Source of the DNA: an uncultured Chloroflexota bacterium
GTDB lineage: Bacteria > Chloroflexota > Anaerolineae > Aggregatilineales > Phototrophicaceae
NCBI GenBank assembly: GCA_937974245.1
Contig: CALJKV010000102.1
Span: forward strand, 62,001 to 126,000
DNA: 64,000 nt
Reading direction: 5' to 3'
The notes beneath the pieces are model-generated. The model was not told the origin of the DNA and searched no databases. It worked only from the letters and a program-made list of their open reading frames with translations. Numbering within the stretch: position 1 is the first letter of the stretch; every line of letters begins with the position of its first letter. Below are positions 16,986-25,781 of the stretch, one piece after another. Both the position numbers and the translations under genes were made by a program.

Positions 16986-18530
16986 TTATCCCGGTGGTGC
17001 GCACGCGCCGAGGAACTGCTGCCAGTTAAAGCCGGTAATACTTGCACTCGCCACAACACGCAATATACCGTCCGCGCCCAGGTCATGCCAGAGCGCCGCG
17101 GCACCATCCTGGTAGACTCTAACTGCCCCACACAGACCGCCGGTCAGCCCCCAGGCGTAAATGTCGCCGCCAACCGTGAGCAGCAGGATGTCATCATGGG
17201 CTGCCAGAGTCGCCGCCCCGGCCACTCCATATAAGGGAGATTCCCAGACCAGCACGCCACCAGCCTCATAAGCTGCCAACCGTTCCCCGTCGAACGTGTA
17301 GAGCCGTCCACCCTGCTCCAGGACGGCGCTCTTGCGAACAGCGGGCGAAATACCAGCGACAGCAATCCGGTTTGCATCCGGCGTCACTCGCCAGAAACCG
17401 TCACTGGAATACACCAGCAGATTACCAGCAGAATCGCCCGCCAGACTAGCCGAACCGGAGAGTGCCCGCCGTTCCAGCAGCGCCCCATCGGGCGATAGGA
17501 GCAGCAGCTCATCGCCCTGCGTCAGCAGTCCGGCAATGAGCGGGGTGGCGTAACTGGCGACCAGTGGCGCCGTATTTTCCAGCCGCCACGCAGCAGCCCG
17601 GCGATCAGGGGTAAGCGCGATCAGGGCATTATCTATGGAATGAGTCACCAGCCAGGAGCCAACGATTACCGGCGGCGCGTCGAACTGAAACCCGGTGCCC
17701 CAGGCTTGTCCCAGGGTGCCATCCGGGTTGATCTCCTGCATCGTGCCATCAGCGTATGTGAGTAGCGCGGTCAGAGGTAGCCACGACAGGCCAACCGCCG
17801 GGCGATCCAGGTTGATGCGCCACAGGACACGGCCATCTGGCGTAGCGCCACGCACCCGGTTTTCTGTCAGATAGATCAGACTGCCGTCATTAGCGACGAG
17901 CGGAACTGTGGCGGAATCCAGATGAAACCGGTGCGCCGGGGACAACCATGCGCCCCAATTAATCACGAAGGATGATGGCTTGAGCCAACCCAATGTCTCC
18001 GGTTGCGCCCAGGTATAGCCGGGGCCGGGAACATCCGGTTGGTTGCTGCGCATCTCAAAGTGCAGGTGCGGGGCAGGACGAGCGTTACCAACCACACCGA
18101 TTATGTCTCCCGCCGTCACGCAGCTATACCTGGCAGGAAAAGAGTGAATGTCTGTTTGCTCCATGTGGCCGTACTGGCTGTAAGCTACCGAGCCATCCGG
18201 GAATGTGTGCTGGATGATAACCACCCCGCCATCACGCCCCCAACCATTGGGCGCGGAGTATGTCACTCGTCCATTGGCAATCGCCCGCACCGGCTGGCCG
18301 TAGCTCATACCACGCCCACCAAAATAGTCCTCAGCGGTGTGGTATCGCCCCTGATGGCGCGGGCTGGGAACGGCGAAATCCTGCGCCAGTTGGAACACGG
18401 CACGATCTACCGGAAAACTGATTGTGGTGACAAAACCACAGTCACTCTGGGCAGCATCCGGGCTGACCGTAAGCACCAAACACACCATCAAGCATAGCAG
18501 GAGTAACCGCCAGGCTGTTGATGATTGCAT
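16986..18530 (-). CDS. Secreted M23-type metallopeptidase domain with PQQ-like beta-propeller
   Basis: About 514 residues. A signal peptide (WRLLLLCLMVCLVLTVSPDAAQ) is followed by a LytM/M23 domain with the zinc motifs H-x3-D (RYHTAEDYFGG) and HxH (APHLHFEM). That is the active-site pattern of peptidoglycan endopeptidases of the lysostaphin/LytM family. A propeller of PQQ-like blades fills the rest (GSLIYLTENRVRGATPDGRVLWRI, DALIALTPDRRAAAWRLEN, EAGGVLVWESPL). The combination of a wall hydrolase with a propeller is unusual. GTG at 18581 is in frame, but ATG 18530 places the signal peptide correctly. No strong ribosome-binding site is visible at either start. Confidence 0.75.
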   Translation of the reverse strand: MQSSTAWRLLLLCLMVCLVLTVSPDAAQSDCGFVTTISFPVDRAVFQLAQDFAVPSPRHQGRYHTAEDYFGGRGMSYGQPVRAIANGRVTYSAPNGWGRDGGVVIIQHTFPDGSVAYSQYGHMEQTDIHSFPARYSCVTAGDIIGVVGNARPAPHLHFEMRSNQPDVPGPGYTWAQPETLGWLKPSSFVINWGAWLSPAHRFHLDSATVPLVANDGSLIYLTENRVRGATPDGRVLWRINLDRPAVGLSWLPLTALLTYADGTMQEINPDGTLGQAWGTGFQFDAPPVIVGSWLVTHSIDNALIALTPDRRAAAWRLENTAPLVASYATPLIAGLLTQGDELLLLSPDGALLERRALSGSASLAGDSAGNLLVYSSDGFWRVTPDANRIAVAGISPAVRKSAVLEQGGRLYTFDGERLAAYEAGGVLVWESPLYGVAGAATLAAHDDILLLTVGGDIYAWGLTGGLCGAVRVYQDGAAALWHDLGADGILRVVASASITGFNWQQFLGACAPPG

Positions 18531-18661
18531 ATGCAATGTGAATCTAGGGTTATGAGAGACAAGCATGGGGAGTTGTTTCACCGGAATAATTCAACTATGG
18601 GTTATAGTGTATCCAGATGCCCTGTAAACCACAAACGGCACTTTTCCGGCAAGGAGGGGTT

Positions 18662-19645
18662 ATGGGACGAGGGATACTGCGGTTCGCCATCGCCACCAGT
18701 GGGGTGTTGGCGCTGCTGCTCACAGGAACAGTCACGCTTGGAACGCTGCTGCCCAGGGGCGATCAACTGGTGTTCATCAGCCAGCGCGATTCTCATGCCG
18801 AAGTCTACCTGTTGGATGTCAGTCGGGTGCTGGAAGCTGCCCTGACCCGAACGCCGGTCTGGGTGCAGCATTTTGACCCAACCTGGTCACCCGACGGCGA
18901 ACAGATCGCGTTTCGCTCGAACCTGAACCGTGATTACCTCAAGCCACAATTGTTCATCATGGACGCCGATGGTCAGAACGTGCGCCAGGTAACGGATGGC
19001 TCGCTTGAACCCCTGAATCCTAACTGGTCACCGGACGGCCAGCAGATTATTTTTCAGGCGATTCCTGAAGATCGCTGGGGGCTGTACCTGCTTGATCTCA
19101 ACAGTGGGGACGTGCGCCGGGTGACACCTGACGGACAGAGCGCCCGCGACCCGGCCTGGTCGCCCGATGGCAGTCGAATCGCCCTGGTATCCAGCGCCGG
19201 CGAAGTCAACGCTATTTTCGTGATAGAATCGGGCTGTATTGTAAAGGCGTCGGGCTGCGAAAGCGCCGCGATGCAACAACTTACTTTTCCTGATGGCTTA
19301 AATGACCCGGAGAGCAACCACGCCTACCCTAGTTGGTCGCCCGATGGCCGCTACATCTTATACAGCCTGTGGAATCAAGACCGGCAACACGGGGAAGTCA
19401 TGTTGATGGCGGATGACGGCAGCCATCAGCAAGCATTGATCAGCCGGAGCGGGCAGAACAAGCAGGACGTCCAGGCCGTGATGGCACCGGATGGCACACG
19501 CATCGCTTTTGTTTCTAACCGGGATGCGCTGCCGCGCAACGAAAACCTGGAGATTTATATGATGCAGCTGGGAACTGGGGAAATCCGACGACTGACTTTC
19601 CACCCCTCCGCCGACCACACCCCATCATGGCGGCCTCAGCCGTAA
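18662..19645 (+). CDS. Anchored TolB-like WD40/PD40 beta-propeller protein
   Basis: 327 residues from ATG 18662, which follows the strong site AAGGAGG. An N-terminal hydrophobic helix (FAIATSGVLALLLTGTVTLGTLL) acts as anchor or signal. Five TolB-type blades can be counted, each with W-SPDG: HFDPTWSPDGEQIAFRS, NPNWSPDGQQIIFQA, DPAWSPDGSRIALVS, YPSWSPDGRYILYS, and a last one ending HTPSWRPQP. Two Cys (SGCIVKASGC) form a possible disulphide loop between blades. It is typical of extracytoplasmic binding platforms. It is divergent from the M23 gene, so the 131 nt between them should contain both promoters. Confidence 0.8.
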   Translation: MGRGILRFAIATSGVLALLLTGTVTLGTLLPRGDQLVFISQRDSHAEVYLLDVSRVLEAALTRTPVWVQHFDPTWSPDGEQIAFRSNLNRDYLKPQLFIMDADGQNVRQVTDGSLEPLNPNWSPDGQQIIFQAIPEDRWGLYLLDLNSGDVRRVTPDGQSARDPAWSPDGSRIALVSSAGEVNAIFVIESGCIVKASGCESAAMQQLTFPDGLNDPESNHAYPSWSPDGRYILYSLWNQDRQHGEVMLMADDGSHQQALISRSGQNKQDVQAVMAPDGTRIAFVSNRDALPRNENLEIYMMQLGTGEIRRLTFHPSADHTPSWRPQP

Positions 19646-19650
19646 ACTGC

Positions 19651-19685
19651 AAAAAAAGGCCGGGCATTAAAACCCGGCCTTCGTT
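19651..19685. terminator. Bidirectional rho-independent terminator
   Basis: Stem AAGGCCGGG (19656-19664) / CCCGGCCTT (19673-19681). A run of seven A residues precedes it on the + strand, which gives a T run for the minus-strand cytochrome gene ending at 19721, and TT-rich sequence follows on the + side. It serves two convergent genes. Confidence 0.85.
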
Positions 19686-19720
19686 CTGCTTATGATGGTG
19701 CGGAATAATCCGCCCGACGG

Positions 19721-21880
19721 TTATTCAGCTTCCAGAACCGGAGGCCGTGTAAAGCCAGCAACCGCTTCCGCGCCACCGATATCCTCGAGGCTGTCATACA
19801 GAGCCTGCATGACATAGTCGGGGTTGTGGGCGAATGCGCCGGGGTCCTTCTGGAAGTACTGATAGTTGTAGGCTGCCTGCAGCAGTCGCGGCGTCCAGGT
19901 CGTGTACCGAGCATCGTCCGCATCCCATTCGCCATTGCCATTAACGTCGGCGAAGAAATAGGGGTAAGCGCTCGGGCTGTACACAATCGGCGTGCCAACG
20001 GTATTGGCCGCATAGCCCTGGATCGCGACATACAGCGCGTCAGCGAAGGACGTGATTTCCGCGAAGATCGGTTCTGTCGCGTCACCATTGCCATTGTAGT
20101 CAATGCCTTCAACGTCCTCATCTTCTTCCAGACGGATCATGCGAACATCAAAGCTGTCTTCAATCTCTTCGTGACAGTCCGTGCAAAGATCTTCAACGCG
20201 GACTTCCAGCGAGTGAACGTCATGGCATTCCGTGCAGGTGTTGGCTTTGCGAACATGCTGGTTCGCGCCGTTGTATTCCTTGCCTTCGTACTGGTAGATA
20301 CCCGCTGCTTCGCTGCCGAACCAGGTCGCGCCAGCCGCAAAGTAGTGGACGTTGCGGAAGCTGATCGCGTCAGAGACATCATCCGGGCCAGCGCCGGAAC
20401 GGGTGATAACCGCGTTCACGCTGGTGGTGGATTCACGCCCCTGATGGCAGTTGATGCACAGGTTCGCCGCTTCGCCTTCCCCAAAAGAAGCAACCAGGCC
20501 GCTGGGGAAGGTTACTTCGTTGGAAACACGCAGCGTCCAGTCGCCACCAATCGCCTCATGGCAGGTCGAGCAGGCCAAGCCATTCGCCGGTTCCATTGCA
20601 ATCGTCACGCCGTTCTCAAAGAAGAAGGGCAGGCCGTCAGCCGTATGACACTTTACGCAGGAAGCAGATACTTCGCCATCCTCGTCCCAGTGACGGAACG
20701 GTTCGCCCGTCGCGTCAAAGTGGCCGGGGTCATTCCGGTGTGTTCCCGCCATGTCAACGGGTGTACCCAGAGCGCTGTTGAGATCAGCAACCGAATCGTA
20801 CAGCAGCGCGATGACATACTTGGCGTTGTGGGCGAAGGCGCCGGGGTCTTTCTGAGAAAGCTGGTAGTTGTACGCGGCCTTCAGCAGACGCGCGGTGAAA
20901 GCATTGTAGCCACCTTCATCTGCATCAGCTTCGCCGTTGCCGTTGGGGTCAGTAAAGAAGTACGGATAAGCGTGGGCATCGTAGCGGATAGGTACGCCAG
21001 CAACTTCAGCGGCATAGGACTGTATGGCCTGGTACAACATAGCCTGCAGGCCTTCAATTTCCGCCTTGATACCTTCTTCAATACTGCCGTCGCCATCATA
21101 GTCGGTCAGCGAACCGTTCATACGGATGTCGGCAACTGTTTCCAGGCTGTCAGCGCCTTCGTGACAGCTCGTGCATTCAGCAACCTTGAGTTCCAGCGTA
21201 TGCGGGTTGTGGCAATCAATGCAGCCCGTATAGCCTTCAACATGGTCGAAGCGCGGTTGATAGACCATGCCAGCGTATTCATAACCGCCATGAACTTCCG
21301 AACCATAGCGTGTCGCCGCCGCCGCATAGTAGTGAATGTTGATGAAGCGCAGGTCGGCACTCACCGTGTCCAGGTCTTCAGTCAGGCCAGCGCCATCAAT
21401 CGCGCCGTTGACGGAATTGACGGACGAGCGCCCCTGATGGCACACCATACAACGCGCAGAGTCGCCCAGGTCAGTGAGTTCGACACCGGAGGGGAAAGTC
21501 ACCGCACGCAGGCCAATGGAGACACTGTTATGGCAGGCATCGCAATTAACCACGGTGCCAACCGGAATAACATTGTCAATCGTACCGGCTTCACTGCCGT
21601 CCGCGCCCAGGAAATCCTGATAGCCGGGGGTAGAGTGGCACTTCGCGCAGTTTGAGTTGACTTCCTTCGGATCATCTTCGTTCCAGTGATTGAAGGCTTC
21701 AGCAGTCACGTCCGCGTGGCCGGAACCCGTCCACGCATCGTAAATGCCCCGGAGAAAAGTGGGTGGTTCGCCGAGGGGGTTCGGAGTTTCTTCTTGCGCT
21801 ACGGCTGGAAAAGCCAACAGCGCCAGCGCGACTACCAGAAGTAGTACGCCTCCGACTGTGAAATAGTGATAGTGTTTCAT
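19721..21880 (-). CDS. Decaheme c-type cytochrome made of two pentaheme halves
   Basis: About 719 residues. A signal peptide (FTVGGVLLLVVALALLAFPAVAQ) is followed by ten CxxCH motifs: CAKCH, CDACH, CMVCH, CIDCH, CTSCH, then CVKCH, CSTCH, CINCH, CTECH, CTDCH. The first is at residue 78 and the sixth near residue 408. Each half has the same order: H-x-D-x-T-x-E-x-F-x-HW-x-ED before the first haem, CHQGRxSxxSVN at the third, two close haems, and a closing GAFAHNxxYVxxLLYDS. Export and haem attachment outside the membrane are expected. The likely role is electron transfer to an extracellular or membrane partner; no oxidoreductase is adjacent. AGGAAGG lies 6 nt before ATG 21880. Confidence 0.9.
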   Translation of the reverse strand: MKHYHYFTVGGVLLLVVALALLAFPAVAQEETPNPLGEPPTFLRGIYDAWTGSGHADVTAEAFNHWNEDDPKEVNSNCAKCHSTPGYQDFLGADGSEAGTIDNVIPVGTVVNCDACHNSVSIGLRAVTFPSGVELTDLGDSARCMVCHQGRSSVNSVNGAIDGAGLTEDLDTVSADLRFINIHYYAAAATRYGSEVHGGYEYAGMVYQPRFDHVEGYTGCIDCHNPHTLELKVAECTSCHEGADSLETVADIRMNGSLTDYDGDGSIEEGIKAEIEGLQAMLYQAIQSYAAEVAGVPIRYDAHAYPYFFTDPNGNGEADADEGGYNAFTARLLKAAYNYQLSQKDPGAFAHNAKYVIALLYDSVADLNSALGTPVDMAGTHRNDPGHFDATGEPFRHWDEDGEVSASCVKCHTADGLPFFFENGVTIAMEPANGLACSTCHEAIGGDWTLRVSNEVTFPSGLVASFGEGEAANLCINCHQGRESTTSVNAVITRSGAGPDDVSDAISFRNVHYFAAGATWFGSEAAGIYQYEGKEYNGANQHVRKANTCTECHDVHSLEVRVEDLCTDCHEEIEDSFDVRMIRLEEDEDVEGIDYNGNGDATEPIFAEITSFADALYVAIQGYAANTVGTPIVYSPSAYPYFFADVNGNGEWDADDARYTTWTPRLLQAAYNYQYFQKDPGAFAHNPDYVMQALYDSLEDIGGAEAVAGFTRPPVLEAE

Positions 21881-21898
21881 AGAACCCTTCCTGATCAA

Positions 21899-22210
21899 AT
21901 AAGTATTTCTACATCACGCCCGGTCAATCCAGGAGTGAGGGTAAACTAGAGCGATGACTATGGGCAGTAACACCTCCTTTTGGATAGTCCAACTGGGCAA
22001 AGCATAGTATACAAAAAACTCATGCAATGCTCATCTTCTAAATGTAACACATTTTACCTGACTTTTACCACCAACTATTGATAAGTCTTATGAATGAGAC
22101 ACAGGGAAAGTCAATATAGGAACTAATTCCAACATGCTCTGAGGATAGCAAATGTCATAAAGATTGCAACTATAATTATGGAATTTGCCTATGAGAGGGT
22201 AATTAGAAAC
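21899..22210. other. AT-rich intergenic region upstream of the decaheme cytochrome
   Basis: About 310 nt without a plausible gene. It is visibly more AT-rich than the surroundings and should carry the promoter of the cytochrome (minus strand). A TATACT box on the minus strand near 22005-22012 is a candidate -10, but I find no matching -35 at normal spacing. A regulator-dependent promoter is possible. Confidence 0.35.
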
Positions 22211-22233
22211 ACAAAAACCAGCCTGCAGGCTGG
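22211..22233 (-). terminator. Rho-independent terminator of the acyltransferase gene
   Basis: The perfect palindrome CCAGCCTGCAGGCTGG (22218-22233) is followed on the minus strand by TTTTTG. It lies about 40 nt after the stop of the minus-strand acyltransferase gene. Confidence 0.8.
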
Positions 22234-22271
22234 CAATCTCGCCGTATTGCGACATCTTCTGGCTGTTTGAT

Positions 22272-23036
22272 CTACTTTCGGAGGTCTTCCAGTTCGCCAA
22301 AAAAGACACTCGCTCCGGAGAACCGTTTAACGGCTTCAGGGTCGTGGCGGTCTCCAACGACCTTGGCCGGAACACCCACAGCAATACTATAGGGGGGGAT
22401 GCTTTTCGTCACGACCGCGCCCGCACCAACAACACTGCCTTTACCAACCGTTACGCCATCCACGACGGTGACGTTCGAACCAAGCCACACATCATCCTCA
22501 ATGATAATGCCGTCGGCAGTGATTCCTTGCTCGCGGATAAAGCGATCCGGGTCAGCAAAAACATGGTTCACGGCGGCGATATTGACATGCGTGCCCGTGT
22601 ACACACCATCCCCGATACGAACACCACCCTGGCCTCGAATGCACGTGTATTCGCCAAAGAAGCAGTTTTTACCGACGGTAATCCCGGCCTGGGGGAGATC
22701 ACGGTAATTAAACACATGAAAAATCGTGCCGTGCATCAGGTTAGTGCCTTCGCCAATCGTGATACCACCCGGCAGTGCATTGAGATACACGCCACTATCA
22801 ATATAGACACGCGCCCCCAGGCGGATATTGGACGGGCTTAAGAGGCGAACATTGTGTTCAATCAGCGGTACGCCCTCTGCCTTGAGGAGCATCTTGTAGA
22901 TAATTCCCCGCAGCCCGATGCCTACGAGGCTGGGAATGCCGCCGAGCAGCGACATAACCGTTTGCTCAAGGACGTAACGCGGCAAATTCGCCGATTGGCT
23001 TTTGAGATAGTAATTGAGTTCTTGCAGCATCCCCAT
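22272..23036 (-). CDS. Left-handed beta-helix (hexapeptide repeat) acyltransferase
   Basis: 254 residues. A helical N-terminus (1 to about 60) precedes hexapeptide-repeat turns such as IRLGARVYIDSGVYL, ITIGEGTNLMHGTIF and ITVGKNCFFGEYTCI. The C-terminal part is the strongly conserved IIIEDDVWLGSNVTVVDGVTVGKGSVVGAGAVVTKSIPPYSIAVGVPAKVVG block of the WbbJ/maltose-acetyltransferase group. These enzymes O-acetylate sugars using acetyl-CoA. Its place after gmhA and gmhB suggests modification of a heptose-containing glycan, which is inference. AGGA lies 8 nt before the ATG. A 137-nt gap separates it from gmhB. Confidence 0.88.
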   Translation of the reverse strand: MGMLQELNYYLKSQSANLPRYVLEQTVMSLLGGIPSLVGIGLRGIIYKMLLKAEGVPLIEHNVRLLSPSNIRLGARVYIDSGVYLNALPGGITIGEGTNLMHGTIFHVFNYRDLPQAGITVGKNCFFGEYTCIRGQGGVRIGDGVYTGTHVNIAAVNHVFADPDRFIREQGITADGIIIEDDVWLGSNVTVVDGVTVGKGSVVGAGAVVTKSIPPYSIAVGVPAKVVGDRHDPEAVKRFSGASVFFGELEDLRK

Positions 23037-23173
23037 TGGTTGAGTCCTTATGCAGCAGAGGGCACATACACCATTATCGAATAACGGGAGAGGCGCAATA
23101 TCTTGCGCCCCTGTGGAAAACGAGATGAATCGGGTAAAGCTTAAGAACGTGATGGGTAAAACTCACCGAATAC

Positions 23174-23815
23174 CTAAAAAACCAGTGATTCTTCAGGATC
23201 ACGCAGCGCCATGTGGAAGGCATCACGCATCCGGGGTGTCGCGTATATTGTTTCACCTTTCAGCGCATGTTTAATCATGGTCGTCGCGTCAGCCAGATCG
23301 CAGGCCGCACCAAAAGCCAATCCAAAGCGATGCCAGGAAGGCACGAAATTCCAGCGACCACGCCCAGTCATGACGAGGATTCCGTGTGCCCCCACTTCCG
23401 CACCCGCACCAATATCCGTCCAGGCGTCGCCCACAATCACACTCTGGCACAGATCAACACCGAACTCCTGTGCGGCCTGCTTTAACATCCCAGCATTCGG
23501 TTTGCGACAAGCACAGTTCTCATGATTATCATGCGGACAGAAAAACACCTTTTCAACATGGCCGCCCGCCCGTTCAATTTCGGCCAGCATGTGTTTATGA
23601 ATATCTTCCAGCACATCAACCGTCATCAACCCCCGGTTGACTCCTGCCTGATTCGTTACCACAAAAATGGGCAACCCGGTGGTCGTCAGTTCATGAATAC
23701 TTTCCAGAGCGCCTGAAATAAACTCAAACTCGTTCCAACTCTTCACATGGTCGGCTCGATTTAAGTTAATCACACCATCTCGATCCAGAAAAATTGCTCC
23801 CATAGTCCCTATCAT
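23174..23815 (-). CDS. gmhB: D-glycero-D-manno-heptose-1,7-bisphosphate 7-phosphatase (HAD family)
   Basis: 213 residues. HAD motif I is IFLDRDGVIN, motif II sits at the FVVTNQAGVNRG region, and motif IV is VIVGDAWTDIGAG. The zinc-finger-like insert CPHDNHENCACRKP, with three Cys and a His, marks the GmhB/HisB-N subgroup. GmhB removes the 7-phosphate in ADP- or GDP-heptose synthesis. The C-terminal 60 residues after GRGRW exceed the usual E. coli length and are not recognised. Start 23815 has GGAGG 9 nt upstream, inside the end of gmhA; ATG 23803 is an alternative. It follows gmhA by 4 nt. Confidence 0.88.
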   Translation of the reverse strand: MIGTMGAIFLDRDGVINLNRADHVKSWNEFEFISGALESIHELTTTGLPIFVVTNQAGVNRGLMTVDVLEDIHKHMLAEIERAGGHVEKVFFCPHDNHENCACRKPNAGMLKQAAQEFGVDLCQSVIVGDAWTDIGAGAEVGAHGILVMTGRGRWNFVPSWHRFGLAFGAACDLADATTMIKHALKGETIYATPRMRDAFHMALRDPEESLVF

Positions 23816-23819
23816 ATAA

Positions 23820-24407
23820 TCACGCCTCCGGTATTACAGCTTTCGCGACTGCTTCTGTATTCAAAGCCAGCAGTCGTTCACAAATTGCATGTTCTAACAT
23901 CAGGTGGATATCTTCAACCATTGCCATCACATTGCAGGAAACATGCACCGGCACGTCAACCATGCGTTTGAGTTCACCACCGTCATAGCCACAAAAACCG
24001 ATTGTAGTTGCGCCGGCGTCATTCGCTACCTTTATCGCATTCAGGACATTCGTGCTGTTACCGCTTCCGCTGATACCGATCAAAACATCACCCCGACGAA
24101 CCAGGGGGATAAGCTGCTCAGAAAACACGGCATCGTAGCCAATATCGTTGCTCAATGCAGTCATCAAGGCATTGTTATCGGTCAATGCAACGACCCGAAA
24201 ACGCGGTTGCCCAGCCACAATCGGGCGTTTCGCCAGGTCACAGCCAAAGTGCGTTGCCGTGGCAGCACTGCCACCATTCCCACAGATAAATATGGTATTG
24301 CCAGCGCGGTTAGCCGCCATCAATACATTGACAACCTGATCTACAGCATCAAAAGGGACATCATTGAGAACGGATTGGACGGTGCTGAAATAATGACGAA
24401 TATCCAC
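23820..24407 (-). CDS. gmhA: Phosphoheptose isomerase (sedoheptulose-7-phosphate isomerase)
   Basis: 195 residues, the usual GmhA length. The SIS domain shows ICGNGGSAATATHFGCDLAKR (substrate loop), LTDNNALMTALSNDIGYDAVFSEQL and ISGSGNSTNVLNAIKVAN, with a final EDIHLMLEHAICE helix carrying the conserved Glu and His. GmhA converts sedoheptulose 7-phosphate to D-glycero-D-manno-heptose 7-phosphate. A GTG start is used. gmhA and gmhB are adjacent, but the kinase/nucleotidyltransferase HddA/HddC or HldE is not in the window. No LPS genes are present, so the heptose probably enters a surface glycan or glycoprotein, which is inference. Confidence 0.9.
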   Translation of the reverse strand: MDIRHYFSTVQSVLNDVPFDAVDQVVNVLMAANRAGNTIFICGNGGSAATATHFGCDLAKRPIVAGQPRFRVVALTDNNALMTALSNDIGYDAVFSEQLIPLVRRGDVLIGISGSGNSTNVLNAIKVANDAGATTIGFCGYDGGELKRMVDVPVHVSCNVMAMVEDIHLMLEHAICERLLALNTEAVAKAVIPEA

Positions 24408-24698
24408 GCTGCTTTTACCCCGTTTAAACTATCAGACCACTTGTACCATACTGAATTGACCTTGCGCATACCCAAAAACGGCACCTTTAAACAGTGTATT
24501 GCATACCTTGCACTTTAGTTGTTACAACCTTGTAAAATTCACTAAAAATTTGGCAATGATAGTCTGAAAGAACAGAGTGCGTCAGGCGCGGGGATTAAGT
24601 CGGGGCACGTTCCTGTCAGGTTCGCCACGAGTAGCAGAGAAGCTGTGAACAGGGCATAATTCAGGTACAGTGCAATCAAGTTGAGACAAGTTCATCTA
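24408..24698. other. Divergent regulatory region between gmhA and an ABC ATPase gene
   Basis: About 290 nt with no credible gene. It contains an 11-nt odd palindrome GTTGTTACAAC near 24519 and AT-rich stretches that could be promoter elements for the two divergent genes. I cannot assign -35/-10 pairs with confidence. Confidence 0.3.
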
Positions 24699-25781
24699 AT
24701 GACAACGATTACATTGAACCATGTTTCCAAGCGATTCCCCAGGGCAACCGGGAGTGACCTGGCGGACATTGTGGCGGTAGATGACATCACGCTAAAAATT
24801 CAGTCCGGGCAGGTATTGGCTTTATTAGGGCCGTCGGGCTGCGGCAAATCTACCCTGCTTCGGATGATCGCCGGTATTATCGCCCCGGACGAAGGGCAAG
24901 TCCTGTACGATAATCGCCCGCTGGACGAAGTCCCGCTGATGGAACGGGGTATCGGCATGGTCTTTCAAGAGGGTGCCTTGATTCCGCATTGGGAAGCCGG
25001 GCGCAGTGTGGGATTCTTTCTGGAATTACGACACCGTGAAGATGAAGTCCCGGAACGCATCCAGCGCATTTCCAGCATTACCGGAATCGGGCTGGACAGG
25101 CTGTTAGGACGTTTCCCGCGTCAACTTTCAGGTGGAGAGAAACAGCGAGTCGCTATCGCCCGCGCCCTATCCCGTGATTTAGCAGTGCTGCTGTTTGACG
25201 AGCCGTTCGCCAATCTGGACGCTAAGTACCGGGCAGAAGCGCGGGTGGAGCTGCGGCGGCTGCTGAACGCCTACCCAGTGACAACGGTATATGTCACGCA
25301 TGACCAGAATGAAGCCGTCGCCCTATCAGACCGGATTGGCGTGATGCGAGAGGGCAAGATTGAGCAAATCGGGTCGTATCTGCAACTGCGCGATAACCCG
25401 GTGAATCTCTTTGTAGCGACGTTTATCGGTGTGCCAACAATTAACCTGTTCCCTGGTAAAATTGAGGATCAAACATGGGTCGGCGAGAACTTTGGCGGTT
25501 ACCCTATTCGTGGCGACCTGGACAACGGGGTCAAAGTCACCGCCGGAATTCGCCCAGAGCATATCCACCTGACGGCAAACGGGACGTATGGCGTCGTGGA
25601 CACGGCTGTGCCATATTATGCGGAACGTTACCAATTAATCGAAGTCCACCTGGCAGGGGAGTCATGGATACTGACGACAGCACTTGATGACCCAATCGAA
25701 ATCGGCTCTACGATACAGTGTGAACTCAACCCTGCAGGATTGATGTTCTTTGACACCCGCAGCGGGGCGCGAATCGGCTAA
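24699..25781 (+). CDS. ABC transporter ATP-binding protein, MalK/UgpC-like
   Basis: About 360 residues from ATG 24699 (TTG 24681 is also in frame). The nucleotide-binding domain has Walker A GPSGCGKST, signature LSGGEKQRVAIARAL, Walker B VLLFDEPFANLD and the His loop VTHDQNEA. A TOBE-type regulatory domain follows (about 240-360; VTAGIRPEHIHL is diagnostic of the MalK/UgpC/PotA group). Such ATPases drive import of sugars, glycerol-3-phosphate or polyamines. No permease or binding protein is next to it, so it is an orphan and may energise transporters encoded elsewhere, as MsmK does. Its stop overlaps the convergent comEA stop by 4 nt (CTAA). Confidence 0.92.
   Translation: MTTITLNHVSKRFPRATGSDLADIVAVDDITLKIQSGQVLALLGPSGCGKSTLLRMIAGIIAPDEGQVLYDNRPLDEVPLMERGIGMVFQEGALIPHWEAGRSVGFFLELRHREDEVPERIQRISSITGIGLDRLLGRFPRQLSGGEKQRVAIARALSRDLAVLLFDEPFANLDAKYRAEARVELRRLLNAYPVTTVYVTHDQNEAVALSDRIGVMREGKIEQIGSYLQLRDNPVNLFVATFIGVPTINLFPGKIEDQTWVGENFGGYPIRGDLDNGVKVTAGIRPEHIHLTANGTYGVVDTAVPYYAERYQLIEVHLAGESWILTTALDDPIEIGSTIQCELNPAGLMFFDTRSGARIG

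Noticed and set aside
19826..21655. A 609-codon open frame on the + strand opposite the decaheme cytochrome
   Set aside because: It is the mirror of the cytochrome frame, has no domain or signal, and the CxxCH-coding strand is beyond doubt.
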